This document shows, one piece after another, positions 1 to 11,900 of a stretch of DNA of 43,703 nt (position 1 is the first letter of the stretch; every line of letters begins with the position of its first letter). Under the pieces are notes generated by a model, which did no database searches, was not told the DNA's origin, and saw only the letters and a program-made list of their open reading frames with translations. A program made the translations under genes and the position numbers. Source of the stretch: a virus; IMG/VR virus record IMGVR_UViG_3300024346_000141, positions 1 through 43,703 of that record; one strand, 5' to 3'.

Positions 1-51
1 AGTCAAACTATAGTTGGAAAACTCAAGAGCTTTCTGTAGACGTTCGTCCAT
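1..51 (-). CDS. 5' end of an unknown gene, cut by the window edge
   Basis: Only the first 17 codons are present, reading MDERLQKALEFSNYSLT, and the gene continues beyond the left edge. The ATG at position 51 is preceded on the minus strand by a good AGGAGT ribosome binding site about 6 bases upstream, and by a late promoter box about 30 bases upstream. Both support a real, separately promoted late gene rather than a chance ORF. The N-terminal style (short helix ending in FSNY) recalls small conserved proteins of T4-like marine phages, but no function can be given from 17 residues. Confidence 0.7.
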   Translation of the reverse strand, partial: MDERLQKALEFSNYSLT

Positions 52-81
52 CTGTTTACTCCTTGAATAATATTATACTAT

Positions 82-90
82 TATTTATCC
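82..90 (-). promoter_or_regulatory. T4-type late promoter box
   Basis: On the minus strand this reads GGATAAATA, matching the T4 late consensus TATAAATA in seven of eight positions. It lies about 30 bases upstream of the ATG at 51, in the gap between that gene and the stop of the next gene upstream (130). It would be read by the gp55-type late sigma factor encoded at 24,053. Confidence 0.65.
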
Positions 91-129
91 TAATTATATA
101 CTATGTTTATGAGGAAGTCAAGTATTCTT

Positions 130-1332
130 TTATGTCCAGGCACTTACTTGGGCGACTGTGGGTTGAACTTTTTCATCAAATCTGTATTGTGTGCTGCCTA
201 CTGTAAAGAAACTTGCGTTTGAACCAATAGCCGCATGATCTGGAGTATTAATTGGTTGTAAGTTATAACAACTTGCTACTATAACAGTATCCATCAGTTG
301 TGTATCATCTGGATCATCAGTTAGTTTTACTTTTGCAGTAATCACAAAGTTTCCACCAGTTTCAACACCTTTATATAGTACTTCAACTGCTCTGTCACCA
401 TATTGTGCCGTTTCATTTCCAGCACCCTTGAGTGGTGTTGCGTATGCGTAACTGTATGCGTATGCGTATGGACCGAATCCACTTGCCGTAAACATACTTG
501 TTTCTCCTCCGGCATGGTCTAAGCCATAAAAACCATCACCACCTATACCGTTTGATCCTGTTCTATCACATGATTCTGCTTTAAAATGAATTTCTCCAAT
601 ACTACGGAAAATTTCCAACCAGTCATCACTTCCGTTTGTACCACCGCCTACGCCTGGGTTAGTTCCGGGTCTGTTTATGTTTTCTACTGCTGATGCGTTG
701 CCTTTTGAATTTGACCAAGCACCAATACCTGCTGTTAAATCAACTACTATACTTCCACCACTGTTAAAATAGTGTCTTGCTTCTGTATAACTTGCAAATG
801 TCCAGGAAACTTCACATGTAAGTGAGTTTTGCCACCCTGTGCCACCGTTACTAACATCAACAAAGTAATTTGTATCTGAATAACTGTCTTCGCCACTAAG
901 AGCTCCGAGCTTGTGTTTATTTGTGTTGATAGTATTTGCTACTTCGCTTTGTATTCCCAACCAACCCTTGGAGTTTAGTCCTGAAGGTGTTGCTGGAACT
1001 GTATTAGAGCTGTCAGCGTAAACGCTGTCAATTGTAGCGTATTTCACTAGTAAAGGTAAATCATTATCACAATGGTATAAACCTGAGTTTATTTGTGCTA
1101 CTAGATCGTTAACATTATCCGCCTCAATAAGAGATGTAACTGCTACGTCTGTTAAACTAGTTGTTTGTCCCCAGCCTTTACGTCTAACTAAATCAGTTGA
1201 GTGGTTACTATCATATGTATATGTAATAACGTTTCCGGAACCATCTTTAGGATCTTTCCAGAACACATCATATGTGGCTGTTATCGCATTGAAATCTGCT
1301 GCTGTGATAATACCTTTTTTGCTGACTGCCAT
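130..1332 (-). CDS. Fibre-like virion structural protein (400 aa)
   Basis: This is probably a tail-fibre or other exposed virion protein. Residues 8-50 carry a pattern (ITAADFNAI, then a GWGQ turn, then a stretch beginning SLIEADNVNDL) seen in a family of structural proteins of marine T4-like phages; this is family recall, not a search. The body is rich in Gly, Asn, Ser, Thr and aromatic residues with few Lys, as is usual for beta-rich fibres. Near residues 288-299 is an alternating Tyr-Ala run (YAYAYSYAYA) encoded by tandem GCATAC-like hexamers. The ATG follows an AGGGAT site. It lies 11 bases after the stop of the upstream gene with no promoter between them, so it is probably co-transcribed from 2,900. 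The exact role is unknown. Confidence 0.7.
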   Translation of the reverse strand: MAVSKKGIITAADFNAITATYDVFWKDPKDGSGNVITYTYDSNHSTDLVRRKGWGQTTSLTDVAVTSLIEADNVNDLVAQINSGLYHCDNDLPLLVKYATIDSVYADSSNTVPATPSGLNSKGWLGIQSEVANTINTNKHKLGALSGEDSYSDTNYFVDVSNGGTGWQNSLTCEVSWTFASYTEARHYFNSGGSIVVDLTAGIGAWSNSKGNASAVENINRPGTNPGVGGGTNGSDDWLEIFRSIGEIHFKAESCDRTGSNGIGGDGFYGLDHAGGETSMFTASGFGPYAYAYSYAYATPLKGAGNETAQYGDRAVEVLYKGVETGGNFVITAKVKLTDDPDDTQLMDTVIVASCYNLQPINTPDHAAIGSNASFFTVGSTQYRFDEKVQPTVAQVSAWT

Positions 1333-1343
1333 GTCTTATATCC

Positions 1344-2267
1344 CTATTTGGTGCCGACTACTACTTCTAATAAACCTACTGATTCTGACGTTTTATCTGC
1401 TAATGCTCTTCCAACAATACGATACCAATCTAACGCTTCTTGATGTTCGTAATCGCTGACTGCTCTAGCAACGCCAGGTGTTTCACTTGAAACCAAACGT
1501 TGTCCTTTGCGTACAGGACCAATTACTTTACATGGTACACGGCCTTCAAGTGCTATTGCAACACCTTCTGTTCCGCTATTCATCAAGTAAGCAGGATCTG
1601 TACTAACAATACCGAAAACTTCCGGACAAAATCCGTCAGTTGTCTGTGTTACTTCTGCTTCGCCACCAATTTTAACCACTGTACCCGGCTCATAATCTGC
1701 ATCCGATGTATACATCTCTGCAACGTCGGCGTATTGTGCTTGGGTGGCAATACCGTGAAGTTTAATTGCATCACTGCCTGCGACCGCTGATGTTGGATTA
1801 AGATTTATACCCTTGGCAATCTGTGTAGCACCCCATATTGCATATAGTGTTGCTGTATCGCCTAGTGCTGTAGTACTTAGAGTAAATGGTTGGTTATTAG
1901 ATGTTACACTAATAATAACTCCACCTACTGTAGTGATTGAAACAGACTTATCGACGTCTGCGTTGTCTTTTACCACAGCGTTTTTAGATCCGCCTGCTGG
2001 TAATCCACTCCATGATGTTCCATTAAAGTATTTGTATTCATCTGAAGTAGTATTGTAATAAATCTGTCCTTGTACTGCTGTTGCAGTTGATGGATCAGTT
2101 GCTTGTGCATGATTCTCTAATAAATGCAAGAAGTTTTCAGCAATGTATTCGCCATAGTTGTAGAAATTCTTACCCACTAGAGATAGTTGTGTTGTTGCGT
2201 TTATTGTACCGTCACTAACCGAAATCGCTGCTTTGGTTGTGTTTGTATAATTTACGTTATAAGGCAT
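1344..2267 (-). CDS. Fibre-like structural protein with a C-terminal peptidase_G2-like domain
   Basis: This is a 307-residue virion protein. The N-terminal part (about 1-95) includes a segment around GQIYYNTTSDEYKYFNGTSW that is common in phage fibre proteins. The C-terminal part (about 170-305) begins YADVAEMY, then GTVVKIGG, continues through FGIVSTDPAYLMN and RVPCKVIGPVRKGQRLV, and ends in GLLEVVVG. This order matches the peptidase_G2/IMC-like domain of many phage fibres, where it can act as a self-cleaving trimerisation chaperone. Whether it cleaves here cannot be told. A GGGAG site precedes the ATG and only 3 bases separate it from the gene upstream, so the two are translated from one message. 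Confidence 0.75.
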   Translation of the reverse strand: MPYNVNYTNTTKAAISVSDGTINATTQLSLVGKNFYNYGEYIAENFLHLLENHAQATDPSTATAVQGQIYYNTTSDEYKYFNGTSWSGLPAGGSKNAVVKDNADVDKSVSITTVGGVIISVTSNNQPFTLSTTALGDTATLYAIWGATQIAKGINLNPTSAVAGSDAIKLHGIATQAQYADVAEMYTSDADYEPGTVVKIGGEAEVTQTTDGFCPEVFGIVSTDPAYLMNSGTEGVAIALEGRVPCKVIGPVRKGQRLVSSETPGVARAVSDYEHQEALDWYRIVGRALADKTSESVGLLEVVVGTK

Positions 2268-2270
2268 TTT

Positions 2271-2870
2271 CTAACTCCCTGCTCTAATTCTAATTGTGTA
2301 GATCACTTGGATCTTTCTATTCGCCGATTTTTCGATCGGGTGGAATATAATATGAGAAATATAACTTCCTGTTTCAGTAATTAAACCAATCTCATCAAAT
2401 GCAAAATCACCTGTTAGGGTAGTTGAGTTATCAACTGTTTCCTGTGCGGCTGGTTCTGTATAATCAAGTGTACTGGTGATTACAATGTCACTGTAAACTA
2501 ATCCATCAAACTTTTGAACCACTGTTGTGTTCTCACTAGGCAATATTGCGTCTGTACCATCAACAAGTTTCTCATAAGTCTTGTTGTATAGTGCGCCTGC
2601 CTCTGTGTCTGTGTTTGTAGACCTATACTCAATAGCACCCGTGCCATCAATAAGTGTTCCTCCGTTACCGAAAGCCATCTTTTTAATTACATAGCTTAGT
2701 CCAGATTCTGAATCTACTTCTCCGCCCAATACTCTAGCCATAGCCAAAGCCATGTTTGTAAAGTTAATAGCGTTATGTTTGTTTAATAATACTTCACCAG
2801 TGTCTGTGTCTTTTATAAGAACGTGACCTTCAACTAAAGCTGATGCATTATCTTTAAGATTATTTTCCAT
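2271..2870 (-). CDS. Small virion structural protein (199 aa)
   Basis: This protein is unrecognised in detail. It opens with a polar N-terminus, then GHVLIKDTDTGEVL and a predicted beta-rich body with NFTNMALAMARVLGG near residues 36-50. It ends in an YTIRIR strand, which suits a small tail or fibre-attachment protein. The ORF can be extended to an ATG at 2903, giving an N-terminus MLNTRTES, but those codons contain the late promoter box CTAAATAC. I therefore chose the ATG at 2870, with GGAGAG about 12 bases upstream. It sits between the giant structural gene and two fibre-like genes, which suggests a distal-tail role. Function is not established. Confidence 0.65.
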   Translation of the reverse strand: MENNLKDNASALVEGHVLIKDTDTGEVLLNKHNAINFTNMALAMARVLGGEVDSESGLSYVIKKMAFGNGGTLIDGTGAIEYRSTNTDTEAGALYNKTYEKLVDGTDAILPSENTTVVQKFDGLVYSDIVITSTLDYTEPAAQETVDNSTTLTGDFAFDEIGLITETGSYISHIIFHPIEKSANRKIQVIYTIRIRAGS

Positions 2871-2892
2871 TTCCGTTTTACTCTCCGTTCTT

Positions 2893-2900
2893 GTATTTAG
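2893..2900 (-). promoter_or_regulatory. Late promoter box CTAAATAC
   Basis: The box overlaps the very end of the giant gene and the apparent MLNT start of the next ORF. The identical word sits in the same position before the nucleotidyltransferase at 23,979, and CTAAATAC also precedes the genes at 35,988 and 41,800. It would start a message covering the three distal minus-strand genes. Confidence 0.65.
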
Positions 2901-2902
2901 CA

Positions 2903-5900
2903 TTATAATTCGATACCTTTTGTACTTGCTTGTATTTGTACTGGTAATCTATTAGTTGCTGTTGAATCCAATAGGCTTTTACCCAAACCGTTAATCAACA
3001 CCTCTGTTTGATATCTTCCTGTGCTTGGATCTGCACCGCCTGTTGTTATTCCTGAATCTATTGCCAACGCTGAGTCTGTAATATCAACAATTGTTGATGC
3101 TGTCGCGTGTTTCTTAGCTTTAGTAAGTCCAACACCTCTGGTTATGTTTTGTAGGTTGTTTCCGTTTACATCACCATAGTGTATAATCTCACCATTAATA
3201 TATGCAAAGCCTGTTTTACCAAACTTCGTTCCGTCTGTTACCGGAATTGTTGTTAGCGTAATGCTAACCGCTGAAGTAACAGTTGTTGCGTTTGCGTCTT
3301 CCAAACTATATGCCGCTAGAGTTAGATCATTGTTTTGTTGATATAATAGTGTTCTACTATCAGCACTAACAGTTGATCCTGATGTGTTTGTTATTACGCT
3401 AATTGCCAAGTCTTCCAGGGTCTGTAGTCTAAATGTTGTTCTTTCATCGCCCTTACTTGCGTTTAGGAACACTTCATTACCTATTGAGTCATACGCTGTA
3501 CTGCTTGTAAACGCTTTTCCAACATATGCATTACTAGGAGTAGTTGCAAAGTCGCCACCCGTTACTACTGTGCCTGCATATGAGGCTCTGTTTTCGTTTT
3601 TGGCATAATTTGCCACAATATTTTCCTGAACGTTGTGATCGTTTAGTCTACTAGTAATCATCATGTTACGTGACTGTTCAGTTATTGAAGTGTCTGCTTC
3701 ATCTAATATAGTATTTGCATCGAACACGTTGCGTATCTTTGAATGGAAAGGCTTAACTGTGTTTATATAGCCTATCAGTTCATTTACACCATTCTTTCTG
3801 TAGCGTCTTAGCGTTGTTGATATCGGTGTGGATAAACCCAGCTCCAAGTATGTTGTTTTGTATACCCAGTCAACTGACTGCTGATCTGCTAGTGCGTGAT
3901 AAATCATTGCAAAGAAGAACAAGTTAAAGTTATCTACATATTTGTCTATGAATATATCTTTCCTTAGAGCTTTAACAAAATAGTATGAATAAACATCTGT
4001 GTTACCATCATATGCAATACTATCCCATGCATTTTTATCCCATGCATCAATGTTTGCTGGATTATAAATTGTATCGTTGAACTTGATAGTAGCATTTTTC
4101 TTTTCTACCATTATCCATTCAGTACCATTCCAACTTTGAAGTTCGTCTCTATCCAAACCATCTTTAACAATTTTAATCTGTACAAGTTGATGCTTTGCAG
4201 TATCAATACCAGCAAGTAGACTTGGTCTATTAATAATCACACTAGGTATTGCATTTACATTCTTATCAACACTTACATAGTCTGCCCATTCCCACATTGT
4301 AGTTAGATCATAAACAGTAGCGGCTCGTCTCCACTTACTAGGTTCATCAGTTATAAAGTCAACTGATGATGTATGTGCAACTTTACAAATATATATCTCT
4401 CTTCTATATGCAATTCTGTTACCAACTACATAGGCCTTACTTGCAGTCCAATCTGCTGTTGCTTTTTCACTTACTTCAATATCGATTACTTTGTTTTTAA
4501 GTCCAATACTTCTATCCCACTTGCCAGCTAGATCTCCAATTAAATTCATATGCTTCAATAATCTATTTGCGGCACCTACTGCCTCACGTCTTGCATCAAG
4601 TGTTTCTGTATACCAACTCTGTGCTATGGATCTGTCATCACCATATCTATTAACTTCATGTAGGCTTAGGTTAGGTAACTCTATATCTGTTGATAGTTGT
4701 TTACCCACAACATTATCTCTAACTCCCAAGTACCAATACTCTGGAATTACTCCGTTGCCTTCTTGCAGTAGTGTCCAGTTTGAGTGAGCACCATTAGTTA
4801 ACTTTCTATTAACCTGTAATACTGTGTCAGTGCCTACATATGCATCTACGTTTGATATAATTAAGTTTTGGTCATCAATGGCCGCCGCCCAACTAATACC
4901 ATTTGCTGTAGGATCAGCAATAATACTTGCAAGGCTTTTAACATTTAATCTTCTGTTGCTACGTGAAGGTGTAGTTGTCTTATCATATACCCAGAAGTAA
5001 TACACAGTATCATAATTTCCAGTATTGGGATTGTAGTCTTCCAGTTGGCTATAGAAATAAACCTCTTCATTAAGTTCATTACTAAATTCACTAAATGCTT
5101 TACCAGTTGCTGGTTGTCCAAACATATCTACGCTTGTGCTTACTGCATTCTCCCATTCGTCCGGAGCAACAGTTGACTTTGTCCACTCATAAACTTTCAT
5201 TTCAGTACCAGGGAATAAATTACCCCAATTGCCCATTCTATATTCTGCTGAACCCTGTGAGTAATCAATATATACTAGACTGTTTGTATTCCACCAAGTG
5301 GAACCAATACGTCCTTCTCCCCAGGCATTTTTAGGATCTGCTTCATCAAATTCACCTAACGCTGTACTATGTGTGTAAACAGCATGGTCCAGTGGACTCT
5401 TACTGTCAATCTCTCTGTCAGCTATGCCAGGAATAATACCAACTACTGGATCATATATTTCCAGTTCTAATTGTGTTGACTTTGTTGCATTATCATATAA
5501 CACAATACGTTCTAGTTGGTTGTTTGTGGGTCTAGTTGTGACTGTTCTAGTTGTATTAAGTGTCCATGTTGCACCATCATAGTCCCATCTATATGTTCCT
5601 CTATTGACGGATGCGTTGGCATCTGCTTGTGTTAAGTAATTAGTCCAAGCAATATCTTCATTCTGCCATCTATATTTGGTAGAGCTTGCTCCTGCGCCTA
5701 TTGTGGCATCAAGTGCTTCTTTGTGTTCGAAACGACAGTTTCTCAATACATATACTTCTTGAGCACTACCACATTCCTCAATAAATCTGTCTATATAAAA
5801 CTTACTAGGATTGTTTAGATCTCCCAGAGCAGTTACTCTATGAATTCCATCCACTGCTGGTTTAGTGTTTGTGTTGACTAACATTACATAGTCACCAATT

Positions 5901-8900
5901 TCTAATCCATGTGCAATTGGTAAGTTAGTTGAGTCTGCTATACTTACTTCAGCATCATTACCATCACTTGTTGCCGTACCAGCACATATACTACATGAAC
6001 TTGTGTATGTTATATTTCCACTTGCATCTAATATAGCATTGCCATTGGCATCAACTGCTTGGCCCAAAGTGTACCAACCAAAACTGTGTGGTTGTAATAC
6101 ATTCCAGCCTTCAAATTTACTTTTAACTGTGCCAGTTAATCCGTCATTATTAATAATAGCACTATCATCAACTACTTGGATTCTAAAACGTGTTGGATCA
6201 TATGTTTCTTCGCTCCAGTCACTTACATCAAATACGTTTGCAATAACTGTGGCTGTTGCATACTGTATGCCAGTTTGTGGGAAACCTGCAGTTACATTCA
6301 TTGGGTTTGTTTTAGCACCTAGATTAATATTATCATTTGTTGAGGTGATTGTCAACCTATTTCCTGTTGTAGTTGCTGTTACTCCAGTAATACCAGCTGC
6401 CAAAATACTTGCGGCCGCTTCAGCTACACTACTTGGTCTTGGTGTGTCTGTAAATGTCATTGGACCGTATGTTGTGTTAAATCCATTTAGTGGACCTGCT
6501 GTGCCTGTAATAGTTAAACTATCACCTGAACCTACTGCTGTACTACTTGTTGGTGTTTTTGTTATAAGCAATTGATCTGTGCCACTTACACTTGCAACAA
6601 TGTTTGCTGGCAAACTTCCGTTTGCATTAATTAGGCCAGCCTGTATGGTTGGCGACATTGGACTGTCAACGTTACTTTGTATTAGTGCTGGTGAATATGT
6701 TGCTACACTTAATCCTAAATCTGTATTTGCTGTACCGGCGCCAATAACAAGTTGTCCTGCCGCATTATTCTGCACATCATATACAATTTTAATTGCTGTA
6801 CCTGTATCACTTGCTACCAGTCTACCACTGGCATCACTTGCATTAATTAAAGTAACAATTTGTGCTCTAGTTAGGTTTGCTGTTGTACTAATTGGTATTG
6901 TGCCACCATTATACATGTTAATAGTTGCACCATTAATAAGTAAGTTCTTGCCTGTGTTATCTGTAATTACTGGATTAGTTAGTGTTCCTGTTGTAATATG
7001 AGGATTGCCATTTTCTGCCGCTGAACTATCAACTTGGTTTGTTAATGGCTGGTAACTTAGTGGTATTGATAAAGTATCAATAGTAATATCACTTGGAGAA
7101 GCTACTGTTTGTCCTGCTGTTCCTGTTGCTACTAGGTTGCTGAACACTCTAGTTGTTTCATCAAACCAAACGCTTATACCATCAATAATTGCACTAGCAG
7201 GATTACCTGCGGATTGACTTGCGTATTCAAATGTTGGACTAATTTCTGTACCAATAAATGTTAAATCAGTTGGTGTTGTATCATAACCAATACTTGACGC
7301 TTGTAATCTATAATAGACGCCGTCCTTACGAACTACATCTCTTCTCTTATAACTTGTTTGTCCATTCCATGTTGGGATATTGGCATAATCTGCTGTTGAA
7401 TCATATGCTGTTCCGATGTTTGTAACATCAAAAACTGCTTTTTTCACTTCTGAGACTATAACCTCGCCTGCTGTTCTAAATCTATTTTCTTGTTCTAGGT
7501 GTGCTTGGAATGATATTTCCTCAAAAACATTTGTTGTCTTTTTGTTGTTTACCCAATCAGCATCTGCTATTGAACCAAACTTAACTAGGTGTTTCTTTTG
7601 CTTAATGGTACCAACATCTAGAGCTATTTCAGTTGCGTTTACATTCTGTGTGTCTCCGAAGTGACTCATACGGAACATCCACTCTTCATTGAGTGATACT
7701 AAACTATCTCCACCATTTATTAGGTTGCTTCTAGCAAAACTTTGTGCTACTCTAGTTGTACCTTTGTCTCTGATCATACCTTTATAGAACTCACCAAACA
7801 CGCTGTTTGGTAAATTAGTTTCTGTAATCCAATCTCTACCATAATTGCCAATAGTTAAACTTTCAGCTTTGGTTACTCCCTGATTTACATTTTCAATATC
7901 ATAGTTATAGAAGTCATCAATTGATTGTACACTTGTATCCCAGTTCTCAACTACTGTCTCAGCAAACACTAGATAACCAGGAGCTCGTTTATTTCCGTCC
8001 CAGTCTTTTGTTCTTTGTCCTTCAATGCTGAGTCTATAATGTCTTTGATTGTTTACTGCATTATATAATACATCGTTGAACTGTGTAATGTTTTTAAATA
8101 CTGCCGCATGTTCGAAGTTTACTTCTGCAAAACTAACACTACCAACTTCCATAAACGTATCGTCATTTACTGTGACTGTCAAACTGTCTGAAGTTCTGTC
8201 AATGAATACTTCGCTCTTATCAATTGCTTTTCCTGATGTGCTTAGTAGTCCGTTTGTTTTGTTTGGTAACTTGTCAAACTCTAGAATGTAACCGTGATTT
8301 GATTTATATGTTACTGCACTCCCAAGGAATACTGTATGTACATCTCCGTTTTCTGCCGTTACTGCCCAGGTCGCCAATCTCAATGCTTCAGCATCTTTAT
8401 CTTCTTCAAATGTAATACCCTTTGATTCTAGGTATTGCCTGTTGCCTCTAATAAAATCATATATGTCTTGAATCTTTGCTAGTGTGCTTCCGAACTCAAC
8501 AATACTTGCTGTAGTATTAAAGTTTTTATATTTCTTAACTGTTGATGCAGTTGTTACCTCAACATCAAAATAGTTTGTATCTTTAATACATTCTAAAATT
8601 TTAAATCTCTGTTTTGCTGAACTTAGTCCTGATACAATATAGTTGGTACCTGATTTAGTTATTGTAACATCACTTGCAGTAATAATATCTGTAGGAACAC
8701 CACTATACATTTTTAGACTAAAGTCATTTTCATTAATTCTATATTCGCCACTAGGACCACTTTCAGTTTTAAATGTTAGTAGATTCTTATTTGTAAATCC
8801 AGATATTTTTTGCACTAACTGAGTATCCAAACTATAGTACTGTTGCTCTAGGTTATCTGTATAGAAGTTTCTGTCTAGATTATTCTTTTGTGCTTCGTTA

Positions 8901-11900
8901 ATACCATTTGTTCTTTCAGCGATTTCAACTGTTTCAATTGCTAACTCTGTATATACGTTGGCTACTGATGAACCGTTAATAACATCCAAAATTGGTTTAG
9001 CGTTGTAATCAATACCTCTATTTGTGAGAGCTACACCTACTACTGTTCCACCCTGAATGTCCAGAGTAGCTGTTGCTGATTTTCTACTAACAAGATCTAA
9101 TATATCAATTGTAGCCGCTGAAACATAACCAGTTGTTGAACTAACAACCTTAAGACTCTTAATCTTTTTACCATATATCTTTCCGCTGTATATTACATCT
9201 TTAGGATTAATAAGTTTATTTCCTACATGGTATACTTCCTTTGAAATATTTGCATCAACAGTAGACTTAATTGTACCCGGTTGGAAGAATTCATTAAATG
9301 CTTCGTTTGGATTTAGTTTGACGGCAGTATCAACAAGTGTACTATGTCCTAAACTACTTGATCTCCATATAAATTCTACAGGACCCCAGTCACCAAATAC
9401 AAATGGCGCCGCTTTGTCTACATTGGCAGGTGTGCCTAGAATCGCTGATCGAGCGACTAGAGCTCCACTTGAATTCACTGGACACTTTGTAGCGAAATCC
9501 CAATAAAGGTTTGCGTAGTTAATATTATTCTTTACGTCTGGATTTTCTGCAGGATTATTTACATGTCCTGTATTCAACGCTTTAATTAGGGCTGTACGCT
9601 TAGTTGCATCTGTCCAACTATAATATGTGTCCCACCAACTTGGTTTCATACTGTGTCCTAGCATATGCCAAGGAGTTAGGTGTGGTGTATGTGTTCCGAA
9701 TAGAACTGTGTATGCACCTTTCCAATGTCCAGGTAATTTGTTACCAGTGAAATTATTTCCAAATACCATTGAATTATAATTCCAAGTTGTGTCGTCTGCA
9801 TTGTCGTAATAGTTAGTAGGATTTAAACTAGTAACTCCTGTCTTTGCTTTCCAGTCTGCAAAATGTTGTTCTGCATATAGATCCATATCAGCAAGTTTAT
9901 ACCAATGTCCATTGGATAGTGAAGGCATGTACTTAACAGCACTCACTGTATTCTCATGTTCTACTATACCTGCGTATGCTCTTTTCTCTAATTCATAATA
10001 GGCCGCATTTACTACATCGTATTTTCTGTCAAGAGGATTATCCAACTTGGCGCCTGCTTGCATTTGATACTCACATCCATCATGTCCAATAATAGTTACG
10101 CCACCTACAATTTGTGGGTGTGTTACATTACTCATTCCTAACTTGGCGATACTTGCCGGAACATGACAATCATAATCCATATCATGCCACACAATATCTA
10201 GTGTTGGTGTTCCACTACCAGCTACTGGATTTATTAATAGTGTAAGTGTGTTACCTGCAAACGTATAATCAACATCTTTAACCAACATTCTTTGAACGTA
10301 TGCAATTGATCCGTCTGTTAGTGTTTGTTGATCTGTTAGGTAAACATATACATGGTCTCGTTGTGTGAGATCACTGTTTGCTGTATAATTTGTTGTGTAA
10401 ACTAACTGGGCAACTACACATTCTATAGTCTGTACCTTGTCATCATATGCGTAAACCATGTTACTAAACTGATGTAACTTGCTACCTTTTTTAGTTGAAC
10501 TAATGGCGTTGATTGCATCATTAACAATGGCTTTAGTTGTTGTATAACTGTTTGTGCTATATAAACGTTTAACTTGGCTTTCAAATCTACGCTTGAATGC
10601 CCACCAGTCTCTACCCTGAGCCGCCAAACTTTCTTTAATATTAATTCTGTTGTCTGCATAATTTAAATCATGCATAATACTAGGCTCATTGTGTATGAAT
10701 ATTTCACCACCAAGTCCTGTTACTTTAGTTTTCTTATGTGAGTTATTGTTACCATATGAAAGTCCAGTAAAGTCAATTGTTGAGCGTATCTTACTTTCCC
10801 AATGTCCAAGTGTTTCAGTAATTGTTAAAGTTTCCAGCATTTTGTTTGTGGCATTGTGACTATGTGTTTCAACATCTAGTGTGTCACTACTCAATAGTTC
10901 TGAACTGTTACTGTAATATTCTACGTCAATTATTGAAGTGTCTGCTAGTAAACTGGCTGGTACTGTTATCTCTGTTGAACCAATTGTATATGAAGCAGGT
11001 GCAATCCATTTTCCATCAATATATAAATTGTGGAAGTGTGTATCCAAATCTGCTACTACAATAATTCTAGCAAGTTTATGTCCTACGCCTGTTGAGTATC
11101 CGTAATAGTATACTCCATTTGTACTAGGAGTAAAAGTTAGTGTTTCATTAAAACTATCGCCATTATTATCTGAGTATGCAACACCAGATGATATAACTGT
11201 TGTTTTGTCCTCAGCATAAATTTTTAGATTGTTAGTGGACGCTGATCCAATAAGATCGTGGAATATAGTTGCATCGCCATTTACTAGAACAATGTCAGGG
11301 TGTACTTTACGTCTTTCAGTTGTTAGTCCATCTGCAAACTTCTGTGCTACACTGAATCCATTTAGTTCTGCTCCAGTTCCGTAAACCCAATACGCTGTAG
11401 TTTTACGCCAGTTGCTGTGGCCTACTGATACTGTTGCATTTACTGTTCCATCAGTAACTATTGTTTGTGCTTGACTTTTTGCACCCGAATTCATTATACT
11501 AGGAACATACAAGTGTCGTCTATCAGTACCACTACCATATGCAAACAAGCCTTCTACGTTTCTAGTTCCACCAACTAGTCCACCTGAACTTGTGCTTACA
11601 TTGTAAGAACTTGTTAGTGTATGTAGGAATGCTTCGAATACATAGTCTGCTTTGGAACCAGTATCTTTGTAAGTTAGAGCAAAGCCCAGTTCTGTATCTG
11701 CTGTTCCTGTGCCTATTTTATATCCGAATAGTTTGTTACCCACAAACGAATTGCCTGGATATTTTGTTTCATCTTTTAGCTCACAACCTGCATCGTCCCA
11801 TACTAAAAATAATGGAGCCTGATTTTCTGCTGTTTTTTCTTGCCCGATTGTTATTGATGTTCCGTTGAAGAACAAATCTTTAAGTGCATACTTGAATTGG

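Noticed and set aside
6003-7001. Two plus-strand ORFs (190 and 140 codons) inside the giant gene, looking membrane-like
   Set aside because: They are antisense to the Thr/Ala/Val-rich repeats of the giant protein. The hydrophobic look comes from complementing those codons, and no initiation signals are present.
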